Made by a program: the position numbers and the translations under genes. The notes beneath the pieces are model-generated. The model was not told the DNA's origin, made no database searches, and saw only the letters and a program-made list of their open reading frames with translations. Positions 46,901-49,766 of a stretch of 64,000 nt of DNA are shown here, piece after piece. The number at the start of each line of letters is the position of its first letter. Position 1 is the stretch's first letter. This stretch comes from Phoronis australis. Lineage: Eukaryota > Phoronida > Phoronidae. Location: positions 649,206 through 713,205 of the forward strand of contig NMRA01000143.1 of assembly GCA_002633005.1 (NCBI GenBank), in the 5' to 3' direction.

Positions 46901-48338
46901 CACTGAATTACTTCTTACTACTTTTGTCCCCTAGCCGTAAAGTTTTAGTCTTACCGTTAGTTTTTCAATTTAATGTTTGTGTTTATAATTGTATATTCCT
47001 TTTTATTGAACTGTTAAGTCCATATACAATACCTTTTGGTACTTTTTGGGTCTGTATATTTATTGTATTGACTACTTCATAAACATTCAAAAAAGCAGTG
47101 TGAAGGTAAAGAACACTGCAGGGGTGGGTGCGTCACCTGTTTTGCCTGGTCCACAATTTTCACCTCCGAACAGTCATAATAGATCAGATCACCTGTTTGT
47201 TCTTTGGAACAAACAAATGTCGCCATAGATGAATCTCCACCTTTTGTATCCTCTGGACAGAATGGTATCTATTCTACAACAGTTACGCAACAAGTAACTT
47301 ATGGACAAAACATGGATTGTGAAACCTAATACTGACTCCACAGTCTTATTTTTGTTCCTGTTAAGGTCAACTCAGAATATAAATTACTAAACCTCTAAAA
47401 TTTGACTTTTGACCTTCCAGCGGCTGGCTGTACGTACACGGATGGCAGCAAGTACAAGCAAGGCGAGACATGGAAAACAGGCTGTACACGGTCGTCCATG
47501 AAGTGTACATGTGACGATGGCGCCACTGGTCGATACACGTGTAGAGGACTGTAAGTGAAGCTTGGGGATTTGAATATTTCATGTGAATATAAGATTCTCG
47601 TAGTTTTGTTCAAATAACTTCAATTTGGGAGAAAAGCAATGGCTAGTGCTTATATATGTTTCAATTTCAGGGACTTTTTAAATTGGATCAGTGCTCAAAA
47701 TTTATCAAATAAAATTTTAGTGAAGGCTGAATTATGCAAATCATGCTATAAACGAAGCCAAATGTTTATTTGATGTAGACAACATCATGACATTTCGCTT
47801 AGTGAGCTTTACCGTGTCCTTATAATTTTGAGGCACTTACTTTTCGATAGCTCTATCAAACGCTGGGCGTATCCTTACCTTACTGAATCATTGATAGGCT
47901 TAGCATGTTGTAAGCAATAGGTGATCACAATTTTCAGTTTGCTTAGTGGCTTTGAGTTGTGCTGACAGTTGTAAATCATTGGTCCTGTTCACAAACAATG
48001 GACCTTTTGAAATTTACCTGCAAGGTCAGTAAAAGCTGTTCGACTGTGTAACTAAACACAGCTTAAAATTGGTTTATGTGCCTCTCTGGTAAAACGAGTG
48101 TTTTATTACCCCCTTCAGAATCTGAATAGCCAGCCCTGAATGTGAGTCATGTCACCTACTAGTCAACTGGTTGCCATAATCTGATGTATTTTGTTGCCCT
48201 CAATACAGGTGCCCTACGTGGACAAGCCTCCCGTCATCTTGCAAGATAGGCCCGCCCAGGCCAGGGAAGTGCTGCCCCAAGCCAGACTGTCCCTCCAGCG
48301 TCACTATTCAGTACCCCCCGGGCTACGTGGAGGAATAA
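1235..48338 (+). CDS. Gene 1: large secreted vWA-ShKT-VWC modular protein, 5'-partial, 48 exons
   Basis: Joined coding exons give about 2,060 codons, ending in TAA at 48336-48338. The order is vWA (partial), linker, vWA, ShKT x2, VWC x2, ShKT, VWC x5, ShKT x2, VWC x7. All 47 junctions are GT-AG and exon phases chain without a break. vWA domains bind matrix ligands through a metal site, ShKT domains are six-cysteine folds, and VWC domains are ten-cysteine folds often found in matrix and BMP-binding proteins. An extracellular matrix or extracellular coat role is inferred. No transmembrane segment is seen in the visible part. The start codon, signal peptide and first vWA MIDAS lie left of the window. 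I cannot name an orthologue. Confidence 0.9.
2004..2170. repeat. Minisatellite, 24/28-bp unit, six copies
   Basis: The core 'ttcaggatgacatgtcagtt' recurs at about 2016, 2040, 2064, 2092, 2120 and 2148, with spacings of 24 then 28 bases. It lies in intron 2 and is open in both directions only because of the repetition. Confidence 0.9.
2631..3090 (+). repeat. Dispersed repeat, copy A
   Basis: Similar over its length to 34917-35383 in the same orientation. Shared strings include 'tcagagcttacagtcacaca' and 'aagaaatttcca', and both end near a 'gcgggtgc'-like stretch. Divergence and indels suggest an old element. No coding capacity or clear terminal repeats were seen. Confidence 0.7.
3264..3314 (+). 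CDS. Linker exon between vWA 1 and vWA 2 (exon 3)
   Basis: A 51-nt phase 1-1 exon after 'ctctgtttcag' and before 'gtgaga'. It reads VVPNKITNTATTPAPIK, a short Thr/Pro-rich spacer likely to be O-glycosylated. It joins the TQACK end of vWA 1 to the D-C-D start of vWA 2 in frame. Confidence 0.8.
4136..5070. repeat. Direct duplication, copy 1 (probable unmerged allelic contig end)
   Basis: This stretch is almost identical to 5072-6005, with only about half a dozen substitutions and one 1-base indel noticed by eye. The copies meet at a single n (5071). The pattern fits two overlapping contig ends of different haplotypes placed in series. It lies wholly in intron 3, so the protein is unaffected. 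The rest of intron 3 (3315-4135) shows nothing recognisable. Confidence 0.85.
5072..6005. repeat. Direct duplication, copy 2
   Basis: Second copy of 4136-5070, starting right after the n at 5071 and running to about 6005, where unique sequence resumes 75 bases before exon 4. It shares all short open frames with copy 1. None resembles a known protein. Confidence 0.85.
6080..9216 (+). CDS. vWA domain 2, complete (exons 4-7)
   Basis: Exons are 6080-6213, 7264-7462, 8299-8406 and 9094-9216. Exon 4 starts DCDRPADFVFVLDSSGSVGK, which contains the MIDAS DxSxS. Exon 5 has VGVMRYSDRAYLDFHLNKY and the RGGTNTAQAI segment with the MIDAS threonine. Exon 6 has GIVITDGES with the MIDAS aspartate and AIGVGK. 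Exon 7 has the final helix (DPDSDYVFPVDNFDVLDTI) ending KACA. All five MIDAS side chains are present, so metal-dependent ligand binding is plausible. Phases are 1-0, 0-1, 1-1 and 1-1. Introns at 6214-7263 and 8407-9093 hold no further exons. Confidence 0.93.
7653..7780. repeat. Minisatellite of 24 bp (ACAT/ATAC-rich), about five copies
   Basis: The unit 'catacatacatacatgtat' plus 'acac' repeats in intron 5 and is flanked from about 7620 by looser (CATA)n. The unit length is a multiple of three, so both strands appear open, but this is simple-sequence DNA. Confidence 0.9.
8503..8525. repeat. (GT)n microsatellite
   Basis: About ten GT units in intron 6. Confidence 0.9.
8725..8978. mobile_element. 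MITE-like fold-back element
   Basis: The left end (ggcctggttccagtagaact) is an imperfect inverted copy of the right end, which reads on the minus strand ggcccgctccaagaaactga. The element is about 254 bp, with an interior rich in 'cttaagt' and no coding capacity. This is typical of a non-autonomous DNA transposon. Target-site duplications were not convincing. Confidence 0.5.
9779..9805 (+). CDS. 27-nt microexon, linker (exon 8)
   Basis: Flanked by 'tatattacag' and 'gtaagt'. In phase it reads PKPTQPPTT, a Pro/Thr spacer between vWA 2 (ending KACA) and ShKT 1. It is short, but both splice signals are strong and phase 1-1 is preserved. The flanking intron parts 9217-9778 and 9806-10728 show nothing recognisable. 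Confidence 0.75.
10729..10869 (+). CDS. ShKT domain 1 (exon 9)
   Basis: A single phase 1-1 exon with six cysteines. It starts LDPNRCRDRIPNCDHYSRDT, continues with a TNFVSWANKNC segment and ends MFCGLC, followed by a PPTIAPPE tail. The cysteine spacing and the C-x-D start match the ShKT fold (Pfam ShK). In multidomain matrix proteins and enzymes such domains serve as interaction modules, so a toxin role is not implied. Confidence 0.92.
11390..11548 (+). CDS. ShKT domain 2 (exon 10)
   Basis: A phase 1-1 exon with a short VITITPPAV lead, then CVDKVDNCASYGSDFCTDY and an end of KCPRFCGFC. This gives six cysteines in ShKT order. The tail SGVNTITGGY leads into VWC 1. Confidence 0.92.
11982..12891 (+). 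CDS. VWC domain 1 (exons 11-12)
   Basis: Exon 11 is 11982-12099 (phase 1-2) and exon 12 is 12752-12891 (phase 2-1). The first half reads CYYKGSQYNTGDTWKDGC and then YECTC; the second has CPVYYNLPKQC and GECCKKPVC. Ten cysteines include the CxC and CC motifs of a von Willebrand factor C domain. A basic, Gly-rich tail (TTTGHGKGKQNGL) follows. The intron between the halves holds a tandem repeat. Confidence 0.93.
12290..12630. repeat. Tandem repeat, ~47-60-bp unit, about six copies
   Basis: The string 'cttctgtagtacactgtt' followed by 'gtaagtgattta' recurs with small indels between the two halves of VWC 1. Several units contain a 'gtaagt' resembling a splice donor. Confidence 0.85.
12892..14420. 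other. Intron 12, no gene recognised
   Basis: A 1.5-kb intron. Apart from the dispersed repeat at 13318-13545 nothing was recognised. Open frames near 13566-13787 (minus) and 13994-14260 (plus) have no recognisable domain and lack conserved cysteine patterns. Confidence 0.6.
13318..13545 (+). repeat. Dispersed repeat, copy in intron 12
   Basis: Matches the reverse complement of about 33915-34147. Shared strings include 'cacaacagattc', 'ttgcgaaatat' and 'cagtctagtacaa'. No terminal structure or coding capacity was seen. Confidence 0.65.
14421..15005 (+). CDS. VWC domain 2 (exons 13-14)
   Basis: Exon 13 is 14421-14535 (DVCVYDGQKYYQGMTWQDGC, then ECRC). Exon 14 is 14863-15005 (CPIYSNVPSVC, KCCDQLVC). 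Phases are 1-2 and 2-1. The tail WPKQVGTITGSGQVTGPSTQ is Thr/Gly-rich. The exon 14 donor is gtgtgt, weaker than most others in the gene. Confidence 0.93.
15006..16409. other. Intron 14, no gene recognised
   Basis: 1.4 kb with no domain-coding exon. A stretch around 15410-15540 has loosely repeated 'aaggact' and 'aagga' motifs. Nothing else stands out. Confidence 0.5.
16410..16556 (+). CDS. ShKT domain 3 (exon 15)
   Basis: A phase 1-1 exon with the lead VTKPKPPTV, then CSDKLPNCDAYGKSMCSN, FVSWASDNC and AKYCDLC. It has six cysteines in ShKT order and resembles ShKT 1 most in its SWA-NC segment. It splits the VWC series between VWC 2 and VWC 3. Confidence 0.92.
   Translation, partial: LLNQSLRLCALTSSPTVTPMANLCALILTLCPGPVTTVPSIVTFVNLL
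16601..16747. repeat. Minisatellite, 21-bp unit, seven copies
   Basis: The unit 'tggtcagccatcactagcta' plus one base repeats almost perfectly 45 bases past the exon 15 donor. Being a multiple of three it stays open, but the exon 15 frame meets TGA right after the donor, so it is intronic. Confidence 0.95.
17094..17110. other. Poly-G tract with one undetermined base
   Basis: A G run interrupted by n at 17105, in intron 15. The true length is uncertain because homopolymer runs assemble badly. Confidence 0.9.
17409..18471 (+). CDS. VWC domain 3 (exons 16-17)
   Basis: Exon 16 is 17409-17520 (PCFYKGRQYQQGQTWADGC, then QCVC). Exon 17 is 18341-18471 (CPVYTNLPSQC, ECCSKVEC). Phases are 1-2 and 2-1. 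The tail GTFVPSTTGTIKPGT begins the Thr/Gly/Pro linker style of the next exons. The intron between the halves contains a tRNA-like SINE remnant. Confidence 0.93.
18049..18117 (+). repeat. tRNA-like SINE remnant
   Basis: A B-box-like 'gggttcaaatgtc' at 18095-18107 follows 'tccacctcccattctcaagg', which resembles the anticodon region of a glycine-type tRNA. The stems do not pair well, so this is probably a tRNA-derived SINE or tRNA relic, not a working gene. Confidence 0.4.
18472..19604. other. Intron 17, no gene recognised
   Basis: 1.1 kb, AT-rich. No domain-coding exon, repeat array or RNA gene was recognised. Confidence 0.5.
19605..19685 (+). CDS. Thr/Gly/Pro linker exon (exon 18)
   Basis: An 81-nt phase 1-1 exon between 'gtgtttag' and 'gtaaga'. 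It reads GTGIVVTGNTTPPPGTVVV followed by PPGTVTNI. The low-complexity Thr/Gly/Val/Pro composition suggests an extended, possibly O-glycosylated spacer between VWC 3 and VWC 4. Confidence 0.85.
   Translation, partial: APALLSLAIQRRLLALLSYPLELLQT
19847..20252. mobile_element. MITE-like element with ~45-bp terminal inverted repeats
   Basis: The left end (cagggcccggtctctaatct) matches the reverse complement of the right end (cctgggcccggtctccaatc). The similarity continues inward through 'actcgaaa' strings, and the 406-bp interior has many 'actcgaa' motifs that also fold back. No transposase was found. Intron 18. Confidence 0.7.
20248..20410. mobile_element. Second, smaller fold-back element abutting the first
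   Basis: 'ggtctgtttcatgaaact' near the left edge is inverted as 'tttcatgaaacggaaccc' at the right edge, around a ~100-bp interior. Its left end overlaps the right end of the 19847-20252 element, suggesting nested or adjacent insertion. Confidence 0.5.
20828..22084 (+). CDS. VWC domain 4 with long linker (exons 19-20)
   Basis: Exon 19 is 20828-20942 (EGCMYNGKLYKQGVVWEDGC, then ICEC). Exon 20 is 21840-22084 (CPIWNNLPATC, QCCQYPVC). At 245 nt exon 20 is the longest VWC second-half exon. Its last ~45 codons are a linker with repeated Gly-Thr (GTVTPGT, TTGTGTGTIVGP, LKPGTVTKTPP). Phases are 1-2 and 2-1. Confidence 0.93.
21520..21765 (+). repeat. Dispersed repeat, copy in intron 19
   Basis: Similar to 49586-49766 in the same orientation, including 'ctcttttaag', 'atttcctctttttt' and 'tttgtctctttttatca'. 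A second copy lies in the intergenic region after gene 1. Short and non-coding. Confidence 0.65.
22085..23612. other. Intron 20, no gene recognised
   Basis: 1.5 kb. It contains a threefold 'aacacttatg' repeat near 22194-22223. No domain-coding exon or RNA gene was recognised. Confidence 0.5.
23613..24267 (+). CDS. VWC domain 5 (exons 21-22)
   Basis: Exon 21 is 23613-23727 (NVCVYKGKNYNQGQKWVDLC, then NCEC). Exon 22 is 24125-24267 (RCVTYSNLPSSC, PCCKIPKC). The usual W-x-DGC is W-V-DLC here, the only VWC in the gene where the Gly before the second cysteine is Leu. The tail TTVRPTPPVATVKPPTSM leads straight into VWC 6 with no separate linker exon. Confidence 0.92.
24595..25657 (+). CDS. VWC domain 6 (exons 23-24)
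   Basis: Exon 23 is 24595-24712 (NECVYPDGRKYSQGQQWNDG, then KCTC). Exon 24 is 25560-25657 (RCPSYTSIPPNC, TCCKVPQC). Exon 24 is only 98 nt, with almost no tail (DLPT). The exon 23 donor is gtgtgc, the least canonical in the gene, but the phase 2 join to exon 24 restores the CPSY start expected of a VWC. Confidence 0.9.
24919..25060. repeat. Minisatellite of 37 bp, almost four copies
   Basis: The unit contains 'gagcttgaccaagactacgt' plus 'catctttgtatttgacc'. It lies between the two halves of VWC 6. Confidence 0.9.
25266..25440. repeat. Degenerate tandem repeat, ~50-bp unit, four copies
   Basis: 'gttaattgtccaatcatgca' followed by a 'gtaattgg' and 'ctaatta' spacer recurs four times with indels, in the same intron as the 37-bp minisatellite. 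Confidence 0.8.
26000..26113 (+). CDS. Thr/Gly/Val linker exon (exon 25)
   Basis: A 114-nt phase 1-1 exon after 'tattccaag'. It reads GTNVKPGTVVTPTGVVGTFT and then GTGKPVVTTNTGTVGSIK. It is similar in composition and in KPGTV motifs to the exon 20 tail. Spacer between VWC 6 and VWC 7. Confidence 0.85.
26394..27535 (+). CDS. VWC domain 7 fused in one exon to ShKT domain 4 (exons 26-27)
   Basis: Exon 26 is 26394-26508 (DVCVYNDQVYRQGDRWEDGC, then SCEC). Exon 27 is 27309-27535 (227 nt). It carries both the second VWC half (CPRYPALPKEC, PCCQKPQC) and, after TVTTGTGTGTNV, a complete ShKT (CRDVLDNCADYGNDACSS, GWARENC, KRCGYCG). Everywhere else in the gene ShKT has its own exon, so an intron was probably lost here. 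Confidence 0.92.
27858..28028 (+). CDS. ShKT domain 5 (exon 28)
   Basis: A phase 1-1 exon. The lead is Pro/Thr-rich (VLPPTPTKAGPTVPLPA), then YCQDSIPNCQDYGSYVCS, GWAIDNC and RTCRLC. It has six cysteines in ShKT order. It directly follows ShKT 4, giving a second ShKT pair like exons 9-10. Confidence 0.92.
28255..28317 (+). CDS. Thr-rich linker exon (exon 29)
   Basis: A 63-nt phase 1-1 exon reading AYVTTRGPIVATTTTKATPK plus a final P. It is a Thr-rich spacer between ShKT 5 and VWC 8. Its last 14 bases are also the start of the duplicated block that meets at the n at 30007. Confidence 0.8.
28304..30006. repeat. Direct duplication, copy 1 (probable unmerged haplotype)
   Basis: From the last bases of exon 29 through the first half of VWC 8 to the first 14 bases of its second half. 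It is repeated as 30008-31649 with scattered substitutions and indels. The copies are separated by a single n at 30007. This block is exactly what a non-collapsed contig overlap would look like. Confidence 0.85.
29525..31751 (+). CDS. VWC domain 8 (exons 30-31), first half present twice
   Basis: The first half lies at 29525-29642 (SFCEYKGKKYTTGATWDDGC, then SCTC) and again at 31240-31357 in the duplicated block, where DDGC reads DDNC. The second half is 31636-31751 (CPVWQTLPKEC, NCCPYPVC), with a tail of HTIIYPT. Only one first half belongs to the gene, giving one ten-cysteine VWC. A naive model would add the extra exon and a chimeric 29-nt exon at 29993-30021. Confidence 0.85.
29672..29852. 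repeat. 15-bp minisatellite, about twelve copies
   Basis: The unit 'gtgtcttattgaagc' with small variants. The matching place in the other copy (about 31391-31490) has clearly fewer units, so the array differs in length between the two presumed haplotypes. Confidence 0.9.
30008..31649. repeat. Direct duplication, copy 2
   Basis: Second copy of 28304-30006, about 60 bases shorter, mainly through loss of 15-bp minisatellite units. It continues without a break into the rest of exon 31, so this copy is the one joined to the downstream gene. Confidence 0.85.
32790..32930 (+). CDS. Linker exon of the GTKPETG family, first copy (exon 32)
   Basis: A 141-nt phase 1-1 exon. It opens GTKPETGVSTGTPGGISVPG and continues with GSVTNRPQVITATTK and TPVQ. 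It is the first of a family of similar linker exons (32, 35, 38, with 41 more distant) that alternate with VWC domains 8-12. The Thr/Gly/Pro-rich composition suggests an extended glycosylated spacer. Confidence 0.88.
33407..34701 (+). CDS. VWC domain 9 (exons 33-34)
   Basis: Exon 33 is 33407-33524 (SYCVYKGTNYGQGATWVDGC, then TCTC). Exon 34 is 34589-34701 (CPVFQNLPSACKMSPPLPG, KCCSYPSC), with a tail GYTIIYPK. Phases are 1-2 and 2-1. The intron between them carries two degenerate copies of the start of exon 34, described separately. Confidence 0.93.
33915..34147 (-). repeat. Dispersed repeat, inverted copy
   Basis: The reverse complement resembles 13318-13545. It lies in the intron that splits VWC 9. 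Confidence 0.65.
34362..34400 (+). pseudogene. Exon 34 relic 1
   Basis: 'agtgttccagaaccttcc' and the following 'agcagcatgtaaaatga' match the start of exon 34 with a 2-base deletion and a few substitutions. The deletion puts a TAA in frame, and the copy ends after about 39 bases. It lies 227 bases before the functional exon. Confidence 0.75.
34474..34530 (+). pseudogene. Exon 34 relic 2
   Basis: 'cagtatcccagaacctccca' and 'tcagcatgcaagatgg' again match the exon 34 start and code for SQNLPSACKM in one frame. The rest of the VWC half, with its CC motif, is missing. Spacing of about 113 bases from relic 1 and from the real exon points to a local tandem triplication. Confidence 0.75.
34917..35383 (+). 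repeat. Dispersed repeat, copy B
   Basis: Similar to 2631-3090 in the same orientation; see that entry. In intron 34. Confidence 0.7.
35518..35655 (+). CDS. Linker exon of the GTKPETG family (exon 35)
   Basis: A 138-nt phase 1-1 exon opening GTKPETGVSTGTPGGIVVPG and continuing GTGTAITGTGSVTNKPITVT. Nearly identical in protein sequence to exons 32 and 38, indicating recent duplication of a VWC-linker cassette. Confidence 0.9.
36009..36112. repeat. 9-bp minisatellite, about twelve copies
   Basis: 'gtcagtatt' alternating with 'gtcagtact', in intron 35, 140 bases before exon 36. Confidence 0.95.
36251..38213 (+). CDS. VWC domain 10 (exons 36-37)
   Basis: Exon 36 is 36251-36365 (YCVYKGKNYGQGSTWDDGC, then TCSC). 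Exon 37 is 38101-38213 (CPKWTSLPAGC, NCCAYPKC), with a tail GYTIIWPT. Phases are 1-2 and 2-1. The intron between them is 1.7 kb and largely made of degenerate repeats. Confidence 0.93.
36555..37890. repeat. Degenerate ~150-bp repeats in intron 36
   Basis: Units start near 36561, 36717, 36862, 37650 and 37815. They share a 'gagcatttctggatgata'-like start, then 'aagaacc', 'attga' and 'tgaaacttgacaca'. Spacing within groups is about 145-165 bases. The 'ttctggatgat' start resembles the 'tttttggatgga' of the repeats at 60-665, so these may be one family. Confidence 0.65.
38364..38498 (+). CDS. Linker exon of the GTKPETG family (exon 38)
   Basis: A 135-nt phase 1-1 exon opening GTKPETGVSTGKPGGIHVTG and ending NKPITITVPPITM. 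The donor is gtcagt, the same type as exon 40 and gene 2 exon 3. Only 150 bases separate it from exon 37. Confidence 0.9.
38863..39275 (+). CDS. VWC domain 11 (exons 39-40)
   Basis: Exon 39 is 38863-38980 (NGCTYKGTSYKEGQTWDDGC, then SCVC). Exon 40 is 39163-39275 (CPSWNNLPSACSLSPPLSG, NCCSYPKC), with a tail GYTIIYPN. This domain is the direct counterpart of the first VWC in gene 2, with identical exon lengths (118 and 113) and gtcagt donors. Confidence 0.94.
39276..42155. other. Intron 40, one of the longest of gene 1
   Basis: 2.9 kb. It holds a tRNA-like SINE remnant (39414-39493, minus) and a CpG-richer part (about 40400-40930) with the palindrome GTCACGTGAC at 40901-40910. No domain-coding exon was found. 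Open frames at 40829-41044 (minus) and 42017-42343 (minus) resemble nothing known and the latter overlaps exon 41. Confidence 0.55.
39414..39493 (-). repeat. tRNA-derived SINE remnant
   Basis: On the minus strand, an A-box-like 'gtgtagtctagtaaag' is followed by 'ggcgactccaaactcttgag' and a B-box 'gagttcgaaaccg'. The box order and spacing fit a pol III promoter. The anticodon arm does not fold cleanly, so a SINE head is more likely than a tRNA gene. Confidence 0.5.
42156..42263 (+). CDS. Linker exon of the GYKPEPG type (exon 41)
   Basis: A 108-nt phase 1-1 exon opening GYKPEPGVTTGTGGGTVVTG and ending GTGTSITT. It is more Gly-rich than the earlier linkers and matches gene 2 exon 4 (GYKPEPGVSTG), which is 27 nt shorter. 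Confidence 0.88.
42702..44629 (+). CDS. VWC domain 12 plus Gly-rich tail (exons 42-44)
   Basis: Exons are 42702-42813, 43629-43739 and 44475-44629. Exon 42 reads GCMYTDGTVHKVGETWADGC then YCTC. Exon 43 reads CLQWTLPAQC and FCCGMPRC and ends in phase 2, unlike other second halves. Exon 44 begins GYEKETGFYGNGNRYIPGG, followed by a Gly/Asn/Thr-rich tail. The same three-exon plan occurs in gene 2 exons 5-7. Confidence 0.93.
42871..43020. repeat. ~40-bp tandem repeat derived from the exon 42 donor region
   Basis: Each of about four units has 'ggcaactac', 'agtacaggcacaggtgagat' and 'aattgttcat'. These copy the last 23 bases of exon 42 and its donor 'gtgagt'. Units start near 42871, 42911, 42951 and 42994, and a partial unit is seen near 42841. 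Confidence 0.85.
45340..46354 (+). CDS. VWC domain 13 (exons 45-46)
   Basis: Exon 45 is 45340-45457 (SGCLFNNKVYSQNSQWEDGC, then ICTC). Exon 46 is 46176-46354 (CITWSLPDVC, QCCSEPSC). The 179-nt exon 46 goes on through GYTISYPSGYNKNIYFNRGS to a Thr/Ser tail. This single exon matches exons 43 plus 44 of VWC 12 (GYEKETGF corresponds to GYNKNIYF), so the phase-2 intron is absent here. Confidence 0.92.
47421..48338 (+). CDS. VWC domain 14 and C-terminus of gene 1 (exons 47-48)
   Basis: Exon 47 is 47421-47550 (AGCTYTDGSKYKQGETWKTG, then MKCTC). It has three extra residues between the second and third cysteines compared with the other VWCs. Exon 48 is 48209-48338 (CPTWTSLPSSC, KCCPKPDC, ending PPGYVEE and TAA). 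The GY after PPG recalls the GYEKETG start of exon 44, as if the gene stops inside the equivalent of that exon. Confidence 0.93.
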
Positions 48339-48609
48339 AAGACTGACATCCTCTTATATGTGTTGAATGTACTTGTGTTCAATTTGTGGCAATTATTTTG
48401 AAATGCGGTGGTAATTTTAAAAGCACGTTTTTCCTGATTTTCCAGAAAACTAAGCGTTCATTATTTAATGTTGAAACTAACGAGATGGTTTGTTTATTGA
48501 GTAGACCTCAGCCAGGTTCATCAAACCATGCTTAATAACAAGTCATCATACAGGCTCTGATGGAAGTGTTGAAGTAAATGTGTAATTGTGTGTTTTCAGA
48601 CACAATAAA
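48334..48609 (+). terminator. Candidate polyadenylation signals of gene 1
   Basis: An AATAAA at 48334-48339 overlaps the stop codon. Another AATAAA at 48604-48609 would give a 3'UTR of about 280-300 bases and is the likelier signal. No transcript evidence is available. Confidence 0.5.
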
Positions 48610-49585
48610 TTTTTAAAGACAACAACATGGTATTTGATGTGTATTAGTTGAATGCACTGAGTAAAGAAGGTGTTGAAAATCCTTGGCACTGAACAGCATG
48701 CTGGCACTAAGTTGTGCTGGAAAGTGTTTAATTTATACAATTGTCCTCAAATTGTTCACCACCTTTAGTCTCATTAATCAGTCTATGATTTGTGAAATCC
48801 AAATAGTGTAGCTGTGAGGCCCAGGCAAATTAACCACTGAACCAAGAACATTTATTTGATTCTATTCAATGGCTTTGCTAACGGAAGCAGCTAGAAAGCA
48901 ACATGCCCTACGTAACATCGTTGATGACCTGAAATTTTATGAGCTTGGTCTAAACTAGGAACCTAGGTCTAAAGAAACAGGCACGGAAATCAAGTCTACA
49001 TTGAGTAAAGGAAAATGCAAGACTAAGTTGCCTAAATCAAAACTTTTTTCAGAAGGCGGTTTGATGCCGATTTAATTTGTGTAAATGCGTCCAACTGAAA
49101 GGCAGATCTTTTCGATTTTCACTAGTAACCGCCTTAACCACGAACGGATTTTCTGACCGGCAGGTACGGCTTCACTCAGCTGCCAAAAATACGTCCACTC
49201 AAATAATAAGATAACAAGAGGAACTTGCTTATGCCTAACCCTAGTTTGAGTATCCCACAACAATAAAATTTCGGGTTACTCACGTTGTCATTGTGACACC
49301 GGGAATTTTCGTAAATTTTCGGAAATATGGTAGACAAATGAGAGCAGGCCGGTAAAAGGCAGAATTATAATACGTGTACTTTTTTAGAAAAAAATTGGGC
49401 TTTTACACGGAAACTGCGAACAATTTGAGGAGGAGGACGCCGTAGACTCTCGTGTATTCATGGATATCTTTTAACTGAACGTTCTGGCTTCAGAAAATGC
49501 TGTAGGTGGATTTACGCCGTATACATCCCTATAGATCTACAGTACTAGTATGCAAATCACATTAAAAAACCACGCCTTGGAATTT

Positions 49586-49766
49586 CCTCTTTTAAGAGGA
49601 TTTCCTCTTTTTGGTTCCTATTTCTCTTCTTTCGTCTCTTTTTATCAGTAGTTTGACTTTATTCATGCAAAACCTATTTCTATCACACACGCCTATTTAT
49701 TTGTGGGACGATAATATCACCTGAAAAATGTTTCCTTTTTATCATTGTTCATTCCAACCCCTGAAA
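49586..49766 (+). repeat. Dispersed repeat, intergenic copy
   Basis: Similar to 21520-21765 in intron 19, same orientation; see that entry. Confidence 0.65.

Noticed and set aside
47100..47170. Possible linker exon with Pro-rich reading (GVGASPVLPGPQFSPP)
   Set aside because: No pyrimidine tract before the cag and no usable donor after it; exon 46 joins exon 47 in phase without it.
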